Assembly (NCBI GenBank): GCA_963978545.1
Contig: OZ021729.1
Coordinates: forward strand, 86,408,670 to 86,472,669
Length of the DNA: 64,000 nt
Source: Linyphia triangularis
Taxonomy: Eukaryota; Arthropoda; Arachnida; Araneae; Linyphiidae
Reading direction: 5' to 3'
The number at the start of each line of letters is the position of its first letter. The first letter of the stretch is position 1. The notes under the pieces were generated by a model that saw nothing but the letters and a program-made list of their open reading frames with translations, had not been told where the DNA came from and searched no databases. Shown here piece after piece: positions 31,868 through 43,707 of this stretch. Both the position numbers and the translations under genes were made by a program.

Positions 31868-32740
31868 TTGCGATTCGGGCTAATTTTATAAAACTTTGAT
31901 GCCTGTTCGTGGCTAGATTGACGTTCCATTACATTCCATCGATTTTTGCGTGATCAAAGATTAGATCGTTTTCAAAGATTGTGAGTTACAAAAAAGTTGT
32001 TTTTGGATAGTAATTTGTTTATGGGTAAACGTTGGTTCGGACTACGATGGAGTCAGGTAGGGCTGAAGGAAATGTGTCAGCAAAAATTTGTAAGAGTAGG
32101 CAAAATTAAAAAAAAAAAAAGAATGTATTAAACTTTATTTTAGAACTCTTATGATTAGGTTGTATATAGGAAATGTTTTTTTTTTTTTCAATTGATGAGC
32201 TTGAGATACTCCTTCTCAACCCTTCTTATATCCCCCCCCCCCCCCACCTTACAAAAAAAAAATGAGATCTAAATCTATTTGCACTTTTTGTGTTACGGTT
32301 AACTTGAGGGGAATTTTATTCGGGCATTTTTATCCTTAACATGAAGCTAATATGAATGACTCAATATTAAAAACCCATAAAAGAAAATTTTTTAATATAA
32401 ATCCTTTATACGCATCGCCAGTTTTTATATTCATTAACACAGTTCCGATTCTGTAAACAGCGCGTGCTTGGTATTTGCATCTAATTTTAAGTATCAAATA
32501 CATTTCTATCAGCAAAATGTGCGGCAAACTACGTTTCAAAATTTATTTATTACAAAATGAACGTAAATTCATGCACTCACATTCAAATATCGATTATTTA
32601 TTCTGATTAAAACAATTTTATTATTTATTTATAAAAAAGAATTGGCAACAGGAAAGAGTTTCTTCAATGGTCGGTTCAATATTATTTTGGTGCGATTGGA
32701 TGACAGGAAGTTGGTATATTAGTTGTCCGTAAAAGTCATC
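31868..32740. other. Unassigned stretch
   Basis: A C-tract of about 14 near 32233 and A/T runs; nothing else supported. Confidence 0.4.
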
Positions 32741-32900
32741 TTTTAGTGACAGTTTCAACCCCCAAAAAATTTGATAGATTCGATGTCGATGGCAATGCAT
32801 TCTATCTGCCAAGTTTCATATCGATTGGATGAAGGCAAAGGGTTTCATTAGGCCTCCGCAGATTCCCCCCCCCCCCTCATCGACAAACCCACAAACATAC
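32741..32900 (-). repeat. Repeat family E, copy 2
   Basis: GATAGATTCGATGTCGATGG and CAATGCATTCTATCTG are shared with 18715-18755. It ends ACCCACAAACATACAC, which is also the first sequence of this window. Confidence 0.5.
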
Positions 32901-32994
32901 ACTCAAAAACGCAGTTAATATAAAGTAATTTTTTTTAAAAAAAAAGTGGGATTCTACTCTGAAATTGCTGCACTTACTAGAACGAGTTGTCAAG

Positions 32995-33177
32995 TTGGTT
33001 GGTTGTTTTCGGATTATCTGGCGCCGTCAGCAACACGAGGGCTATAATGCTTCGAAACATTCGTCATTAGACAAGCCAACATACATTTACAAACACCCAT
33101 GCCTAACACGGGATTCGGAACCCGCAACCTCGCGGTCCAGAAGCTAGCACGCTAACCACTATACCGTTTGGTCGGCC
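32995..33177 (-). mobile_element. tRNA-derived SINE-1, copy 4
   Basis: Perfect 14 bp duplication AACGAGTTGTCAAG (32981-32994, 33178-33191) on both sides. Full-length, with GCCGACCAAACGG head and AACCAACCAA tail on the minus strand. Confidence 0.92.
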
Positions 33178-33191
33178 AACGAGTTGTCAAG

Positions 33192-33779
33192 AAAGACCAA
33201 TCAATCTTTGGGTTGGTTACGCATTTTCGGAATAATTGATAAGAAAAATGACTGTCAATCATTTTAGAAAAAACGCCACAGAAGTTGATTACGAGTTGTA
33301 TCCTTAATTGAAAAGTAAAATGAAAAGGATTTATCAGGATACTTTACAGAAAACGCTAAGAATAATTCCAAAAAGGAGTTTCTGAGGTTAGACTAAACCA
33401 AGTAGGTGAGGTCTAAAAGGAAAGTGCATCAGTGAACCTCACAGGAGGCTTCTAAAAAGTGGGTTAGTGATAATGTGGAAAACCTCGAGGAATTTCCCAT
33501 TTGTGGGTCGATTTTTACATAAATCCATATCCCTTGCCTTTTTAAATTACAAATTTAGGTCTCGTAGGTGGAATTTCAACATTTGTGGTGTTCGAATTTC
33601 GAAAAAACTTAATAAAGAACTTAACTTCAAGGTCCATTCTGCAAAAGAAGAAAAATTGAGAAGCGGAATTAGATGCGCCAAAATGGGCAGTGAGGAAGTA
33701 AAGCCCACTGACTCCTCGCTTACTTATCAGGAACTTGACTCCGATGAAAAATCTGAACAAAATTTAATCTAGTAAAATC
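33192..33779. other. Unassigned stretch
   Basis: A 101-codon frame at 33467-33772 carries no known motif, and its only context is the degraded non-LTR tail that follows. I do not call it a gene. Confidence 0.35.
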
Positions 33780-34066
33780 CACATGCGCTCCAATGGTGCC
33801 CCGGAACATCTCTTGGTACTTTTCTGGAAATCGAATGCGATCGAGGCTCCCAGAGTGCTTTAGCCAAATTCTTAAGTGATCACCTAAAATGTCTGTCATT
33901 CGAACATGGCACAAAAATTTACCCTACTTGTAAAAAATGCTGTGACCATCCAGCCTCACCGGATCACATTCTGAATTGCGTCTGACTTTCCAAAGCGGAC
34001 TTAACGTCAGATCCCCTTATTTCCATCGATTTTCTGGCGGTCAACAACCTTCTGGAGTTGATCTGA
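33780..34066 (+). pseudogene. Non-LTR retrotransposon, C-terminal end of ORF2
   Basis: In one frame from 33791: QWCPGTSLGTFLEIECDRGS, QSALAKFLSDHLKCLSFEHG, TKIYPTCKKCCDHPASPDHI, LNCV, an internal TGA, then LSKADLTSDPLISIDFLAVN and a terminal stop at 34064-34066. The C..C...H....C cluster (CKKCC...H...LNC) is the zinc-knuckle-like tail after RNase H in R1/Jockey-group elements. The fragment continues the same protein type that begins at 63357, so the two come from one family. Only the last ~90 codons survive, the usual 5' truncation of such elements. Confidence 0.8.
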
Positions 34067-34520
34067 CAAATGTCAGATCTATTGAGGATAAGTAACAACA
34101 ATAGAAGTGTCAATGGGGTAAAAGAGGGAGGAATGAAACACTGTTAGTTTTGCCTACAATTAACGCAACTAATACAACCCAAATTAAAAATAATAGAATA
34201 ACAGAACTTTCTACAAAACTTGGCAAAACGTCGCGTAAAATGAACACATGCAAATTAAAAGCTAACTTATGTTATTTTTGAATTGGCAAAACAATTTTCG
34301 GCAACAATACAGATGGTATTTTAACAAATTAAAGTTCGTTAATACATTTAAAATTATGTTGATTTTCTTATAAGTGTAAAAAAAAAAAAAAATAGAATAA
34401 TCAATTCATTCAAAATGAATTCGAAAAGTACACAAAATATTTGCATACCGGTTAGCCGATAGGATGAGACAAGTATAAAGCTTGTCAATCGAAAAATCTT
34501 ACGTTAGTCTTTTGCTGAAA

Positions 34521-34960
34521 ATGGGTCCTCAACGTGATACTTCTAAAACAACGAAATCGTGTATTTTGTCGTAGTTTAAAGTTGGAAATAAACAGTAAAT
34601 GAATGTTTCACAATCTACTATTTCGAAGATTTTAAAGGAACATCGAAAGAACCACCCAACTAAAAAGTAACCTCAGTAAATGTGGCAGAAAGCTAGTAAC
34701 AACTGCCAGAAATGAACACAAAAAATAAAACGAATCGTCCAAAATAATCGCTTTAAAACTGTTTTTTTACATCAATAAGTGATGGAAAGTATCAAGAGTT
34801 GTCGTGCGAAAGTCAATTATTGTCGTGCGAAATTCAATTACACATTAAGTTTCAATCGCAGGTACCCAAAGTAAAATCAAGGATGAACATGAAGCAGATG
34901 CGTGCCTCATGTTCATTTTTGACTCTCCTGGTGCAAAGAGAAGCTTATCTAGGGGCAACA
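34521..34960 (+). pseudogene. Tc1-like transposase 5' half, left arm
   Basis: Opens MGPQRDTSKTTKSCILS then a TAG, matching the right arm start. The N-terminal helix-turn-helix of Tc1 transposases normally starts like MGxxRDLSExxKxxIxxL. Several stops follow; catalytic residues are not identifiable. Confidence 0.6.
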
Positions 34961-35099
34961 AGACAGAGAAAATGTTTTATTCAGAAATGAATCTTTATTT
35001 CAAATATCTGTTGACGACGGAAGTGTTCTTGTTTCGCTTTTTAAAACGTGATGCCTTTGATAAATCTTGTTTAAGATTCTCCAGATGAGCTTCTCTTCG

Positions 35100-35529
35100 C
35101 ACCAGAAGAATCATGGACGTCTCTATTTCATGTTCAGCTTTGGTTTTATTTTGGGCACCCGCGATTGATACTCAAATTTATGCAATCACCTAAGTGTAGT
35201 TGATTTTGACACAACTCCAGATTCTTTCCTAGCATCTTGATGTAAAAACAGTTTTAAAGTGATTATTTTGAACGGTTCGCTTCAATTTGCTTTCATTTCT
35301 GGCAGTTGTTACAAGCTTTCTACCACCTTTACTTAGGTTACTTTTAATTACATTACGTTTTAATTTGCGATCATTTTTGGCGATTTTGTAGTTGGCCGGT
35401 TCTTCAATATTCCTTTAAAATCTTCAAAACCATAGATTGTAAAACATTCATTTGCTGTTTCTTTCCAACTTTAAACAATGATAAAATACACGATTTCGTT
35501 GTTTCAGAAATATCACGTTGAGGGCCCAT
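35100..35529 (-). pseudogene. Tc1-like transposase 5' half, right arm
   Basis: Reads MGPQRDISETTKSCILSLFK then VGKKQQMNVLQSMVLKILKE before a stop. The RDISETTKSCILSLFKVGKK stretch fits the first helix-turn-helix of Tc1 transposases. Downstream similarity to the left arm continues past stops and frameshifts. Less decayed than its partner. Confidence 0.68.
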
Positions 35530-35839
35530 TTTCAGCAGAAGACTATTATAACGTAAGATTTTCCCGGTGTCAAGCTTTATACTTGTCGCAACCAATCGGT
35601 TAACAGGTATGCAAATATTTTGTCTGCTTTTTAAATTCATATTGAATGAATTGATTATGCTTATTTTTTTCCCATATTAAAATTCAACATAATTTTTAAA
35701 ATGTTCTGTTATTCAATTATTTTGAATTTGGGTTGTAATTTTCAGTTTCTCTCCTAAATGCAGCATCAGTGTTTCTCAACCTTAAGATGACCACAGTTTG
35801 AAATAAATGAAATGCTACGGATCACAAATCTTCAATTCT

Positions 35840-35882
35840 CTCGTCGCGTATATCGCCAAAATTATGTATTTGGCGAAGAGTG

Positions 35883-35917
<35 letters not shown>

Positions 35918-36062
35918 CATATACAAGAATTATGGCAAAAAAATATTCGTCAAACTGGCAATTTTTTCTAGATGAATGATGAAAGTATAAAAACTGTAAA
36001 TGACACAAACTGACACCTTTATTATAGTCTAATTGAAAGTTGTGCGATGTTCTACACCCCTA
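35840..36062 (+). mobile_element. Family D element, copy D3, 5' truncated
   Basis: Carries the D block from ATATCGCCAAAATTATG to GAAAGTTGTGCGATGTTC and ACACCCCTAGT, with a T31 run inserted near 35881. Confidence 0.6.
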
Positions 36063-37070
36063 GTTCTATCTGTACTCTTCATTTTATACGAAATTACTCA
36101 CAAATACAAGCACTGAAATAGCTATACCTCAAAAAACATAGTAATTGTCACTTTTTAGCAGATTGTAAAAGCACATTTCATGGGATTTCTCCCTCAATAT
36201 GCATTAGCCTCAAATGAAAATCCTTTGAACCTTTACATTAATGAACCTTTCCATGACCTTAACCCACGAACCTTTCCATTGAAAATAATATAACCCATTA
36301 AAAAAAAGTTTTTAATATAAATTCTTTAAATGCATTGCCAATTTTTATGTCCAATTGCTACTTGATGAGCTCAAATAGGGTATGCATGATATTTGATAAC
36401 TAAGAACAAAATACCCATTCCGAACTGTTTAATAATTTTTTTTTCCCTATCTAAAATTTGATAGAACACATTGCGACTATTTGCCACAACGCGACTATTT
36501 GCCAAGATTTAGCTCTATTGGATATCGGAAATTGGGTCAATTAGTAGGGTGAGCAGAAAAAGCGTTTTATTTTTGTTTCAAATTCAAATAGCACGAAAAT
36601 AGTTGAAATCCTCTATAAGTGATGAAAATTGCTTATATTTCTAAAATTTCCACCTAAGTTAACGAGTTTTAATAGTGCGGTATTAAAAAATAAAGACCAT
36701 CACGTGTTCAAATCAGTAAAAAATATTGGTGCTAACGTCATGTGCATTGATACCATAAAATATAGTTTAAAAAAATAAAAAAAAAAAACACTAAAATAAC
36801 GAAATTTGTGGGACATTAGAATTGATTATTACAACTTGTTTGACTAAACTTATGGATAATATTTTTAATATATTTTTCGGAATAGGTGTCATAAAATAAT
36901 ATTTCACTCGTAAAAGACATCTAAATTTATTATAAGTGAATTAAAAAAAAAAAAAACATATTAAGGTCACATTAGAAAATTGAGATCACATCAGAAGTTA
37001 CTCGAGTTGTTCAGAAACTAATCTGTACCGAGATTTTTGAGTGAAACTTAACATAATATTTCTCGACTTC
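36063..37070. other. Unassigned AT-rich stretch
   Basis: No gene or repeat partner recognised. Confidence 0.4.
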
Positions 37071-37451
37071 AGTAAAAGTCAGCCAAATTGACATTAAATA
37101 TTACGTCATCAGTGACGTAGTATTTATCGCCAACTTGGCGCACTTTTAAAAGATGGAAGTATTTTTCGCCAGAGAATAAATATCGTCTGCTCTCTTCCTT
37201 ATTAAAAATTAAAGAGCAGTGGGTTACCAAATAAAAAAAACAATGCTCATTATTTGGCAAGTTGTGGCATATTTGGCAATCGAATTTAGTTCAAATCATT
37301 CAAAGACGATTTTTGAATAGTTTCGGTCATTTTTGTCCCGGCAGACCAATGGATACGTGATCGACTCAATTTTCCCCCCACTTTCTATAAAAACAAAATT
37401 CAGGATGATTGTCGATGGGTTATTTAAATTTGCAGTTGCCTCTCGGATTAA
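37071..37451. mobile_element. Foldback family C, copy C2, left arm lost
   Basis: Covers the centre TTACGTCATCAGTGACGTAG (37101-37120) and the right arm to GCAGTTGCCTCTCGG. The left ~330 bases found in C1 and C3 are missing. Confidence 0.7.
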
Positions 37452-37610
37452 TATGTTCACATTCAAAGACACGAGATAAACTAATCACTGAAGTAATATT
37501 ATCAAATTATTCGAGCGTATTAGGAGGATTTTGAACTGCTGTTGATACTGCTTCTCACAAAGTAGTAGGATTCAGTTCTCAAAGATTGTCACATTTCTTA
37601 TACAAGACAC

Positions 37611-37793
37611 GCCGACCAAACGGTATAGTGGTTAGCGTGCTAGCTTCTAGACTGCGAGGTTGCGGGTTCCGAGTCCCGTGTTAGGCATGGGTGTTTGTAA
37701 ATGTATGTTGGCTTGTCTAATGACGAATGTTTCGGCGCATTATAGCCCTCGTGTTGCTGACGGCGCCAGATAAATCTGAAAACAACCAACCAA
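37611..37793 (+). mobile_element. tRNA-derived SINE-1, copy 5
   Basis: Plus-strand orientation: GCCGACCAAACGGTATAGTG, GGTTGCGGGTTCCGAGTCCC, then body and AACCAACCAA tail. An imperfect duplication around CAAGACAC (37603-37610 and about 37800-37807) flanks it. Confidence 0.88.
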
Positions 37794-37814
37794 CTTCTCC
37801 AAGACACAGAATCT

Positions 37815-37850
37815 AAAGTTCGGGGGCATTAGCAAGCAGGGGGTTATCAT
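37815..37850 (+). mobile_element. Possible Helitron 3' end fragment
   Basis: GGGGGCATTAGCAAGCAGGGGG resembles the stretch just before the N1 terminal hairpin (22195-22225) but the hairpin and CTAG are gone. Confidence 0.3.
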
Positions 37851-37931
37851 TATTAGTTTTATAATTATTGATATACAGCCCCGAAATCATAAGTTTTTTT
37901 GGAAGCGTATACAGGAGGTCTCATTTTTATG

Positions 37932-38113
37932 GTTGTTGATTGTTTTCAGATTATCTGGCGCCGTCAGCAACACGAGGGCTATAATGCGCCGAAACATTCG
38001 TCATTAGACAAGCCAACATACATTTACAAACACCCATGCCTAACACGGAACTCGGAACCCGCAACCTCGCGGTCTAGAAGCTAGCACGCTAACCACTATA
38101 CCGTTTGGTCGGC
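37932..38113 (-). mobile_element. tRNA-derived SINE-1, copy 6
   Basis: Perfect 13 bp duplication TCTCATTTTTATG (37919-37931, 38114-38126). Opposite to copy 5, with tails facing one another. Confidence 0.92.
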
Positions 38114-38126
38114 TCTCATTTTTATG

Positions 38127-39628
38127 ATGTACAATGAATTCCTTAGAGAGAATCACTTGTACCATTTCTAACAAGACTACCTGGGGTTCATTTTTTTTTT
38201 TTTTTTTTTTTTAAATAACTAATACTTCCAGTGCAATTTTGCAAACTGCAGTTGTGTGCAACAAAAAAGCAGTCATATCAGAAAAGAAATTTAAAGGGAG
38301 AATTAACGGTCTGTTTTGAAATTTGGTATTATACGACGTAGCCTTGTTTTCATTCGCATCAAATCATTTAAAAAAAAAAAAAATGTTTGCGAGGAAGAGC
38401 CCGAAGCTCATAACTTTTAATTCGCTTCACTTCCCACGAACCAAAGACCACCATTTTTTTTATTTTTTTTTATTCTTTTAAACTCTTATAATTATTTCCT
38501 CGACGTTAATTCCCAGCGACTAAACTTAAATGGAACACGTTTTTCACGCTGTGGAAAAAACCAGTCTTTCGCCTTTTTTTTTATTAGTTTTTTATTAATT
38601 TATTTTAATCGCAAAATTACAAAATGTGTGTTTGGAGAAAGAAGATTCCTCTAAATAAGCCAAACGAACGATTCTCTTTTTAAATAAAGTCAACTCAATT
38701 CCTGAACAAGGAAACGCGATCGAATTCCCTGTAATAGTTGTACAAACCATTTCGAAAAAGAAAAAAAAAAAACTGGGTTAAGAGCGTGCTGCCACCAATA
38801 AAAGTGAAATCGGGAAAAGAGGAAGCAAACGATTGTTGATTCCTGTCTCGTGAAAAAAAAAAAAAAGTAAATTCTCGTGGTTGTTCTAAAATTATGTTTG
38901 GGTGAGGCCGCAACTAGTTCTGATCTGATTGCCAATAATAGACAGCAGCAAACACACACAATAAATTTCACAACAATAACGAACTCGTTCCATCGCTCGT
39001 AGCCCAAATCGGTTTTTGAAATGATGTTGTGAATCGATTCAAGAAAGCGAGTTGCTTTGTTCTAGGGCATGTTATTGGAAGGTGGTGGTTTTTCTATTTT
39101 TAAAAAAGGCTCAATTTTTGTTTTGTAATATGTACTTTTGAAAAGAACTAGTTTAATTAGATGTGTGAATCCCAAATATAAATTCATCTTTGCTTGACGA
39201 ACAGTGGATGTCTACCTCATAGCCAAATGAGTTGAAATCCAAAATCAGTGATATTTTTTTTTATTCCAGGGGTAAGAGTGGGGGGGGGGGGGCGCACTCT
39301 ACTACATCTTTGGGGGGGGGGGGGAGAGAGAACTTACGAGCACAGGGAAATCAGACGGCAAAATATAAGATGGATACAAAACTTTGAATTTACCAAAAGC
39401 AATCCACTATTTATCAATTATCTATATAGTGTGTTAAGTGAATCTTCTACGGCAAATGTTGGTTTAAAGATAAATTTATTTTAAATGTCCAAATTAGCAT
39501 TTTGAACGACAGTTGTGGCATTAGCTCCTGCTTTTCACCTTGATTTTCCGCTATCAGAATGTCCCGCTAAACTGTTCCTGCTCTTCCGTTACTTAGAATG
39601 TGTTCCAATAATATAATACGCAAATATA
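38127..39628. other. Unassigned stretch rich in homopolymers
   Basis: Contains T and A runs of 10-22 bases, and G-tracts of about 11 at 39281 and 39313. Reading frames up to 105 codons on the minus strand (38690-39007) are Phe-rich from the T-runs and look like noise. Confidence 0.35.
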
Positions 39629-40090
39629 TACAGGGTGTCTCTAAACTCATGGTACAGTACCCCCCCCCCCCCAAATAAACAGAACGATGGCTATATCTAC
39701 GGTTCTAATTATCGTAGAATCTTACGGTTTGCACCAAAATGTTTTGCTTACGATTTTCTATATATCTGATGCAATTTTTTTCTTCTTGAGGAACCGTTTA
39801 CTAAGTAAAAGTAACGCTATCTTCGAAAATTTCAATACGAACCCTTATTTTTTATCATTCCATTCGATTCAGAACTCATCGTTTACCTTGTATACCAAAT
39901 TTCAATGCATTATGTTGAAAAACACGTCACTTATGAGCGAAAATATTTCGACCATTTTTGGACCGATCTTCAGGGAGAATTTCCATAAAACGAAAGGTAT
40001 TTTTAAGGTTCTTCTTCACAGCGGGAGAAATCGAACTGTCAATGTGGCGCGTTTCACGACGTTAAAAAAATACAAGTATTAGTCTAAAAT
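39629..40090 (+). mobile_element. Mariner-like element end, uncertain
   Basis: TACAGGGTGTCTCTAAACTC resembles mariner-type termini (compare 43706 and the GACACCCTGTA at 61480). A 131-codon open frame follows (39687-40082); I recognise no domain in it and it may just be the element interior. Confidence 0.35.
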
Positions 40091-40933
40091 TGCATAGAAA
40101 CTACTTGGATTTATAGTGTCATGTTTAAGATTAATACAAAAATAGCAAGTAAACGCAAAAGTAACATAATTTATTTACAACATTAAAGATGTGCATTCTT
40201 CACACGAAATAAATAAAATATCGAAAACTGTAATTGCAGAAATATAACGAATACTACTGATAATTAGAAAATTAATAAATATTAAATATAGGCATTAGTA
40301 AACAGTATTTAGCAAAGCGTGAATATTTTACAGAAATATTTCACTATAAACACAAATGTAACTAGATCGTTGAAATTATTTATAAAATGAAAAAGTCACA
40401 TGATTCAGTAAAATTTTTAAAGGATAACTTATTGAAATTGCTTAAAAAATATCCCCTTCCCCATGGATGAGACGTATCCTGAATTTTAGTCAGACAAATC
40501 TGTTCACCTCAAGTAAAGACCACGTGTTGCCCTTGCACCAAAAATATTGTGGTGTATTTGACTTGTATATGTTGCGAGGAGTAGCGTTTTATCTGCATGC
40601 AAATTCTTTGATATGACGTCAAAGTTTGACGCTATATATATATAACTTATCTGTTTCCACTTCTATGATTCATGGAAGCAAAAGGTAAAGCCGTTTTCCA
40701 CGTTCCTGGATTCGTCTTCCCTTTTACATTCCCTTCAAACATAGCAAATATCAAACTAACCAACTACAGCAGTTGAAGGTTTAAATCTTTATTTGGTGCA
40801 GAAAATTAATGACTTACTATTAATTATTATTTAAAAGAAATAAAATCCCACTCACCCTTTTAAAAAAAAATTAAGATTTTAACAAAAACTTGAAAGTTCT
40901 CGCTAGCCTGCACCCCGTTGGAACTAACTCTGC
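40091..40933. other. Unassigned AT-rich stretch
   Basis: No repeat partner or coding signal seen. Confidence 0.4.
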
Positions 40934-40935
40934 TA

Positions 40936-41172
40936 TACTAAACTCCAACTTAACTTGACATCACTAGACGATAGATCTTCACCGTGCTCATAGGCAATTA
41001 ATCCATTTTAGAGGAGTGAAGACAATGTTCGCCAAACCTTATAGCCTTTCGTTCTCTACACGGTTGTGGTTTGGCGAGCATTATGCTTTCACGCCGCCAA
41101 AAAGGATTAAACGCCTATGAGCACTGTGACGATCTACCGTCTAGTGATGTCAAGTTAAGTTGGAGTTTAGTA
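40936..41172. mobile_element. Foldback MITE, family A, copy A3
   Basis: Palindrome with TACTAAACTCCAACTTAACT end; TA at 40934-40935 and 41173-41174; joined flanks TGC-TA-GTG. Confidence 0.85.
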
Positions 41173-41716
41173 TAGTGCTAAACTTCGAATCTATTAAGTC
41201 TGGATAGAAGAGGCACCCATTCTAAGGGGGGGGGGGGGGGGAGAGAATACTTTTCCCCTTACGCTTCGCGACACATGCAGGCTAAGACGATGATCACTTT
41301 CCCGCACCAACATGGGATTGGAGGTTAATTTATGAAAGAAACTTTTTTTTTGCCTTTCGAAAAAAAGTTCGACATACCGCGAAAAGACGTCTCCGAGACA
41401 GGGAAATATCTTGGGATTTATTTTGAGGAAAAGTGCTCTATTTTAGGTCGAGAAGCACACTGTGTTCTGAATTTTTGCTCCTATAACTCTTAAATCTTTA
41501 ATTGAGGAAAATATTTTGTGAAATGTTTACTTTAATGGAATCTAATCTAATCACAGCGAAGTTTGTATTGGAAGGGAATTTTTGAAATCCACGTTACGTA
41601 CAGGTTTTGAAAGCGCAAATCTCTAATGCATTTCGAGTCGATGTTTATTTATTGTAACTCGATGTTCTTAAAGATTACCAGATGGGGGAACCATTTTAAA
41701 GACAAATAAAGTTAGA

Positions 41717-41899
41717 TTGGTTTGGTTGTTTTCAGATTATCTGGCGCCGTCAGCAACACGAGGGCTATAATGCGCCGAATCATTTGTCATTAGACAAGCC
41801 GACATACATTTACAAACACCCATGCGTAACACGGGACTCGGAACCCGCAACCTCGCGGTCTAGAAGCTAGCACGCTAACCACTATACCGTTTAGTCGGC
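41717..41899 (-). mobile_element. tRNA-derived SINE-1, copy 7
   Basis: Perfect 14 bp duplication CAAATAAAGTTAGA (41703-41716, 41900-41913). Full length. Confidence 0.92.
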
Positions 41900-42274
41900 C
41901 AAATAAAGTTAGAAATCTTTCATAAATGAAAATTCAAATCTATCGTTTGGCTCACGAGATACTTGGTAATTTATTTGACTGTCTCTCCCAAACATTCCAA
42001 GTTTTTAAAATATGAAACCTATCTTGGATAATTCTTGGTATCGTACCAAAAAAAAAAAAAAAAAAAAAAATATTCAGAAGACGAAAAAAAAAAAAAATGT
42101 AAGGATTGAAAAGAGTCGACATTGTTTTTAATTTTTTTCGCCTCGCGTAAATCTCACTACTATTATAACTATATAGTAGTGGGAACTATAAACTGTTATG
42201 GTAGTTTATTTATAAAATTACAATAAATTAATAAATTCATTTTTGCGAGAATAAAAGTTTCATTTCAGTGAAAT

Positions 42275-42727
42275 CGCATTGTTCTTTAGAGGTAGTCCTA
42301 GCAAAGGATCATTTCATATACTCGCTATGTTACGATCTTTTAAACCAGTGCATTTAGAAACTACTTTGCATAAAACCTTGACATTTGGTGAGTTGGTATA
42401 AAAATGATCACTTTATGAAATGACATAAATTAAAAACTAAAAAAAAATACTGTCTAATATGTTTTATTTTATATTTGAAATCCTTACGTCAATGCATATG
42501 CAGTGGCTCCACCTGGTTTTTTGTCATTTGCTATTTTAATTTTCACTTAATAATAGATAGCTATTAAATGCAAATATTTAATGTCGTTTAATTAAGTGAT
42601 CGTTTAGATGCCTACTCTCCAAATTTCAAGGTGGTTGTATAAAGTAGTTTCTATATGCACTGGGCTAGACGATCGTAACATAGCGAGTATATGAAATGAT
42701 TCTTGCTGGGACCTTCTCTTAACCATG
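42275..42727. mobile_element. piggyBac-like foldback MITE, copy B3 (uninterrupted)
   Basis: TTTA then GAGGTAGTCCTAGCAAAGG at left, GGGACCTTCTCTTAA at right; arms of about 150 bases. It gives the empty-site sequence for A1, H2, C1 and T3/T4. Confidence 0.8.
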
Positions 42728-43031
42728 TATAAAATGAGCACTCTATATAAGATGGGAGGTTGTTTCAAGTGAGACAACAAAACTGATTAAGGAATGCGAT
42801 CGGCAAGGGGAGAAATGAGTAGAAATATCATTTCCTATGTTATATTAAAAACCTATGTATACAGTTTTATTTTTAGAAGCGAAATTCCATTTCATGTTTT
42901 CAATCGTGTTTTCTCACATTTCGAGAAGTGTACCCTTAAAAGACCTCTCACTACCCAACACAAGCCCTAAAGACCTCGAGTAGTTGTTGTGCTTCAGTAC
43001 AAATCCATCATGACCAGGGATCTATTTCTAC

Positions 43032-43690
43032 TAGAAGTCGGCGATATATCGATACGACGATATTTTTTTTTTTAAATATCGATGCAAGTCACCGATATAT
43101 CGATATTTTCAAATATTTTCAGTTTTTTTGATGATTTTTCGATGTTTTGTGCCATGTGTTTTTTTTTTTTTTTCGATTTTCTTTATTCCCTTTTCAAACA
43201 CTTCAGAACTAAAGTTTGGACTGGGCTAAGAGACAGTTAAAATTGCACCCTAACCAAAAAGAAAACATAATGTAATGGAGAGATAAGATCATTTATTAGT
43301 AGTCAGCGCCGTTTCTGTTGCCAGCGTGTGCCTGGAATTTGCATCTAATTTTAAATATTAAAAACATCTCTAACAGCAAAATATGCTGTAAACTACGTTT
43401 CAAAATTTCTTCTTTAAAAATAAATGTGAATTTATGCATTGACATCCAAATGTATTTTATTTATTCTGATTGATAATGTAATTTATATATTAAAACAATT
43501 TTTATAATTTATTTATTAAAACAATTTTGGCATGAATTCATGAAAAGTAGGAATTTGCCCCGAAAAACTTCGTTTCTGGCAAAATTGAAAATCAAATAAA
43601 AAAAAAAAAAATCATGTATCGATGTATCGATATTTTTTTTATGTGCAACCATATACTATCGATATTTAGATCCGACATTTCCTACCTCTA
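43032..43690 (+). mobile_element. hAT-like MITE, copy H3
   Basis: Ends TAGAAGTCGGCGATATATCG and CCTACCTCTA with a perfect 8 bp duplication ATTTCTAC (43024-43031, 43691-43698). Confidence 0.88.
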
Positions 43691-43707
43691 ATTTCTACAG
43701 TTAAATA

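Larger units (their letters stand above)
34145..35760. mobile_element. Inverted pair of Tc1-like element halves
   Basis: The left half (34145-34985) and the right half (34990-35760) are inverted copies at roughly 80% identity. They share ACAACCCAAATT, AATAACAGAAC, AATATTTGCATACC and the transposase start. The left half contains an extra ~130 bases near 34212-34380. It is either one foldback element or two insertions in opposite orientation. Confidence 0.62.

Noticed and set aside
33467..33772. 101-codon host gene or exon
   Set aside because: No splice context, no motif, ends in the region leading to a non-LTR tail.
37611..37690. Functional tRNA gene
   Set aside because: A- and B-box-like motifs are present but the acceptor stem does not close and the same sequence recurs in seven SINE copies with duplications.
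39687..40082. 131-codon frame
   Set aside because: No domain, next to a mariner-type end, biased to Phe, Ser and Asn as AT-rich noise would be. Kept only as possible element interior.
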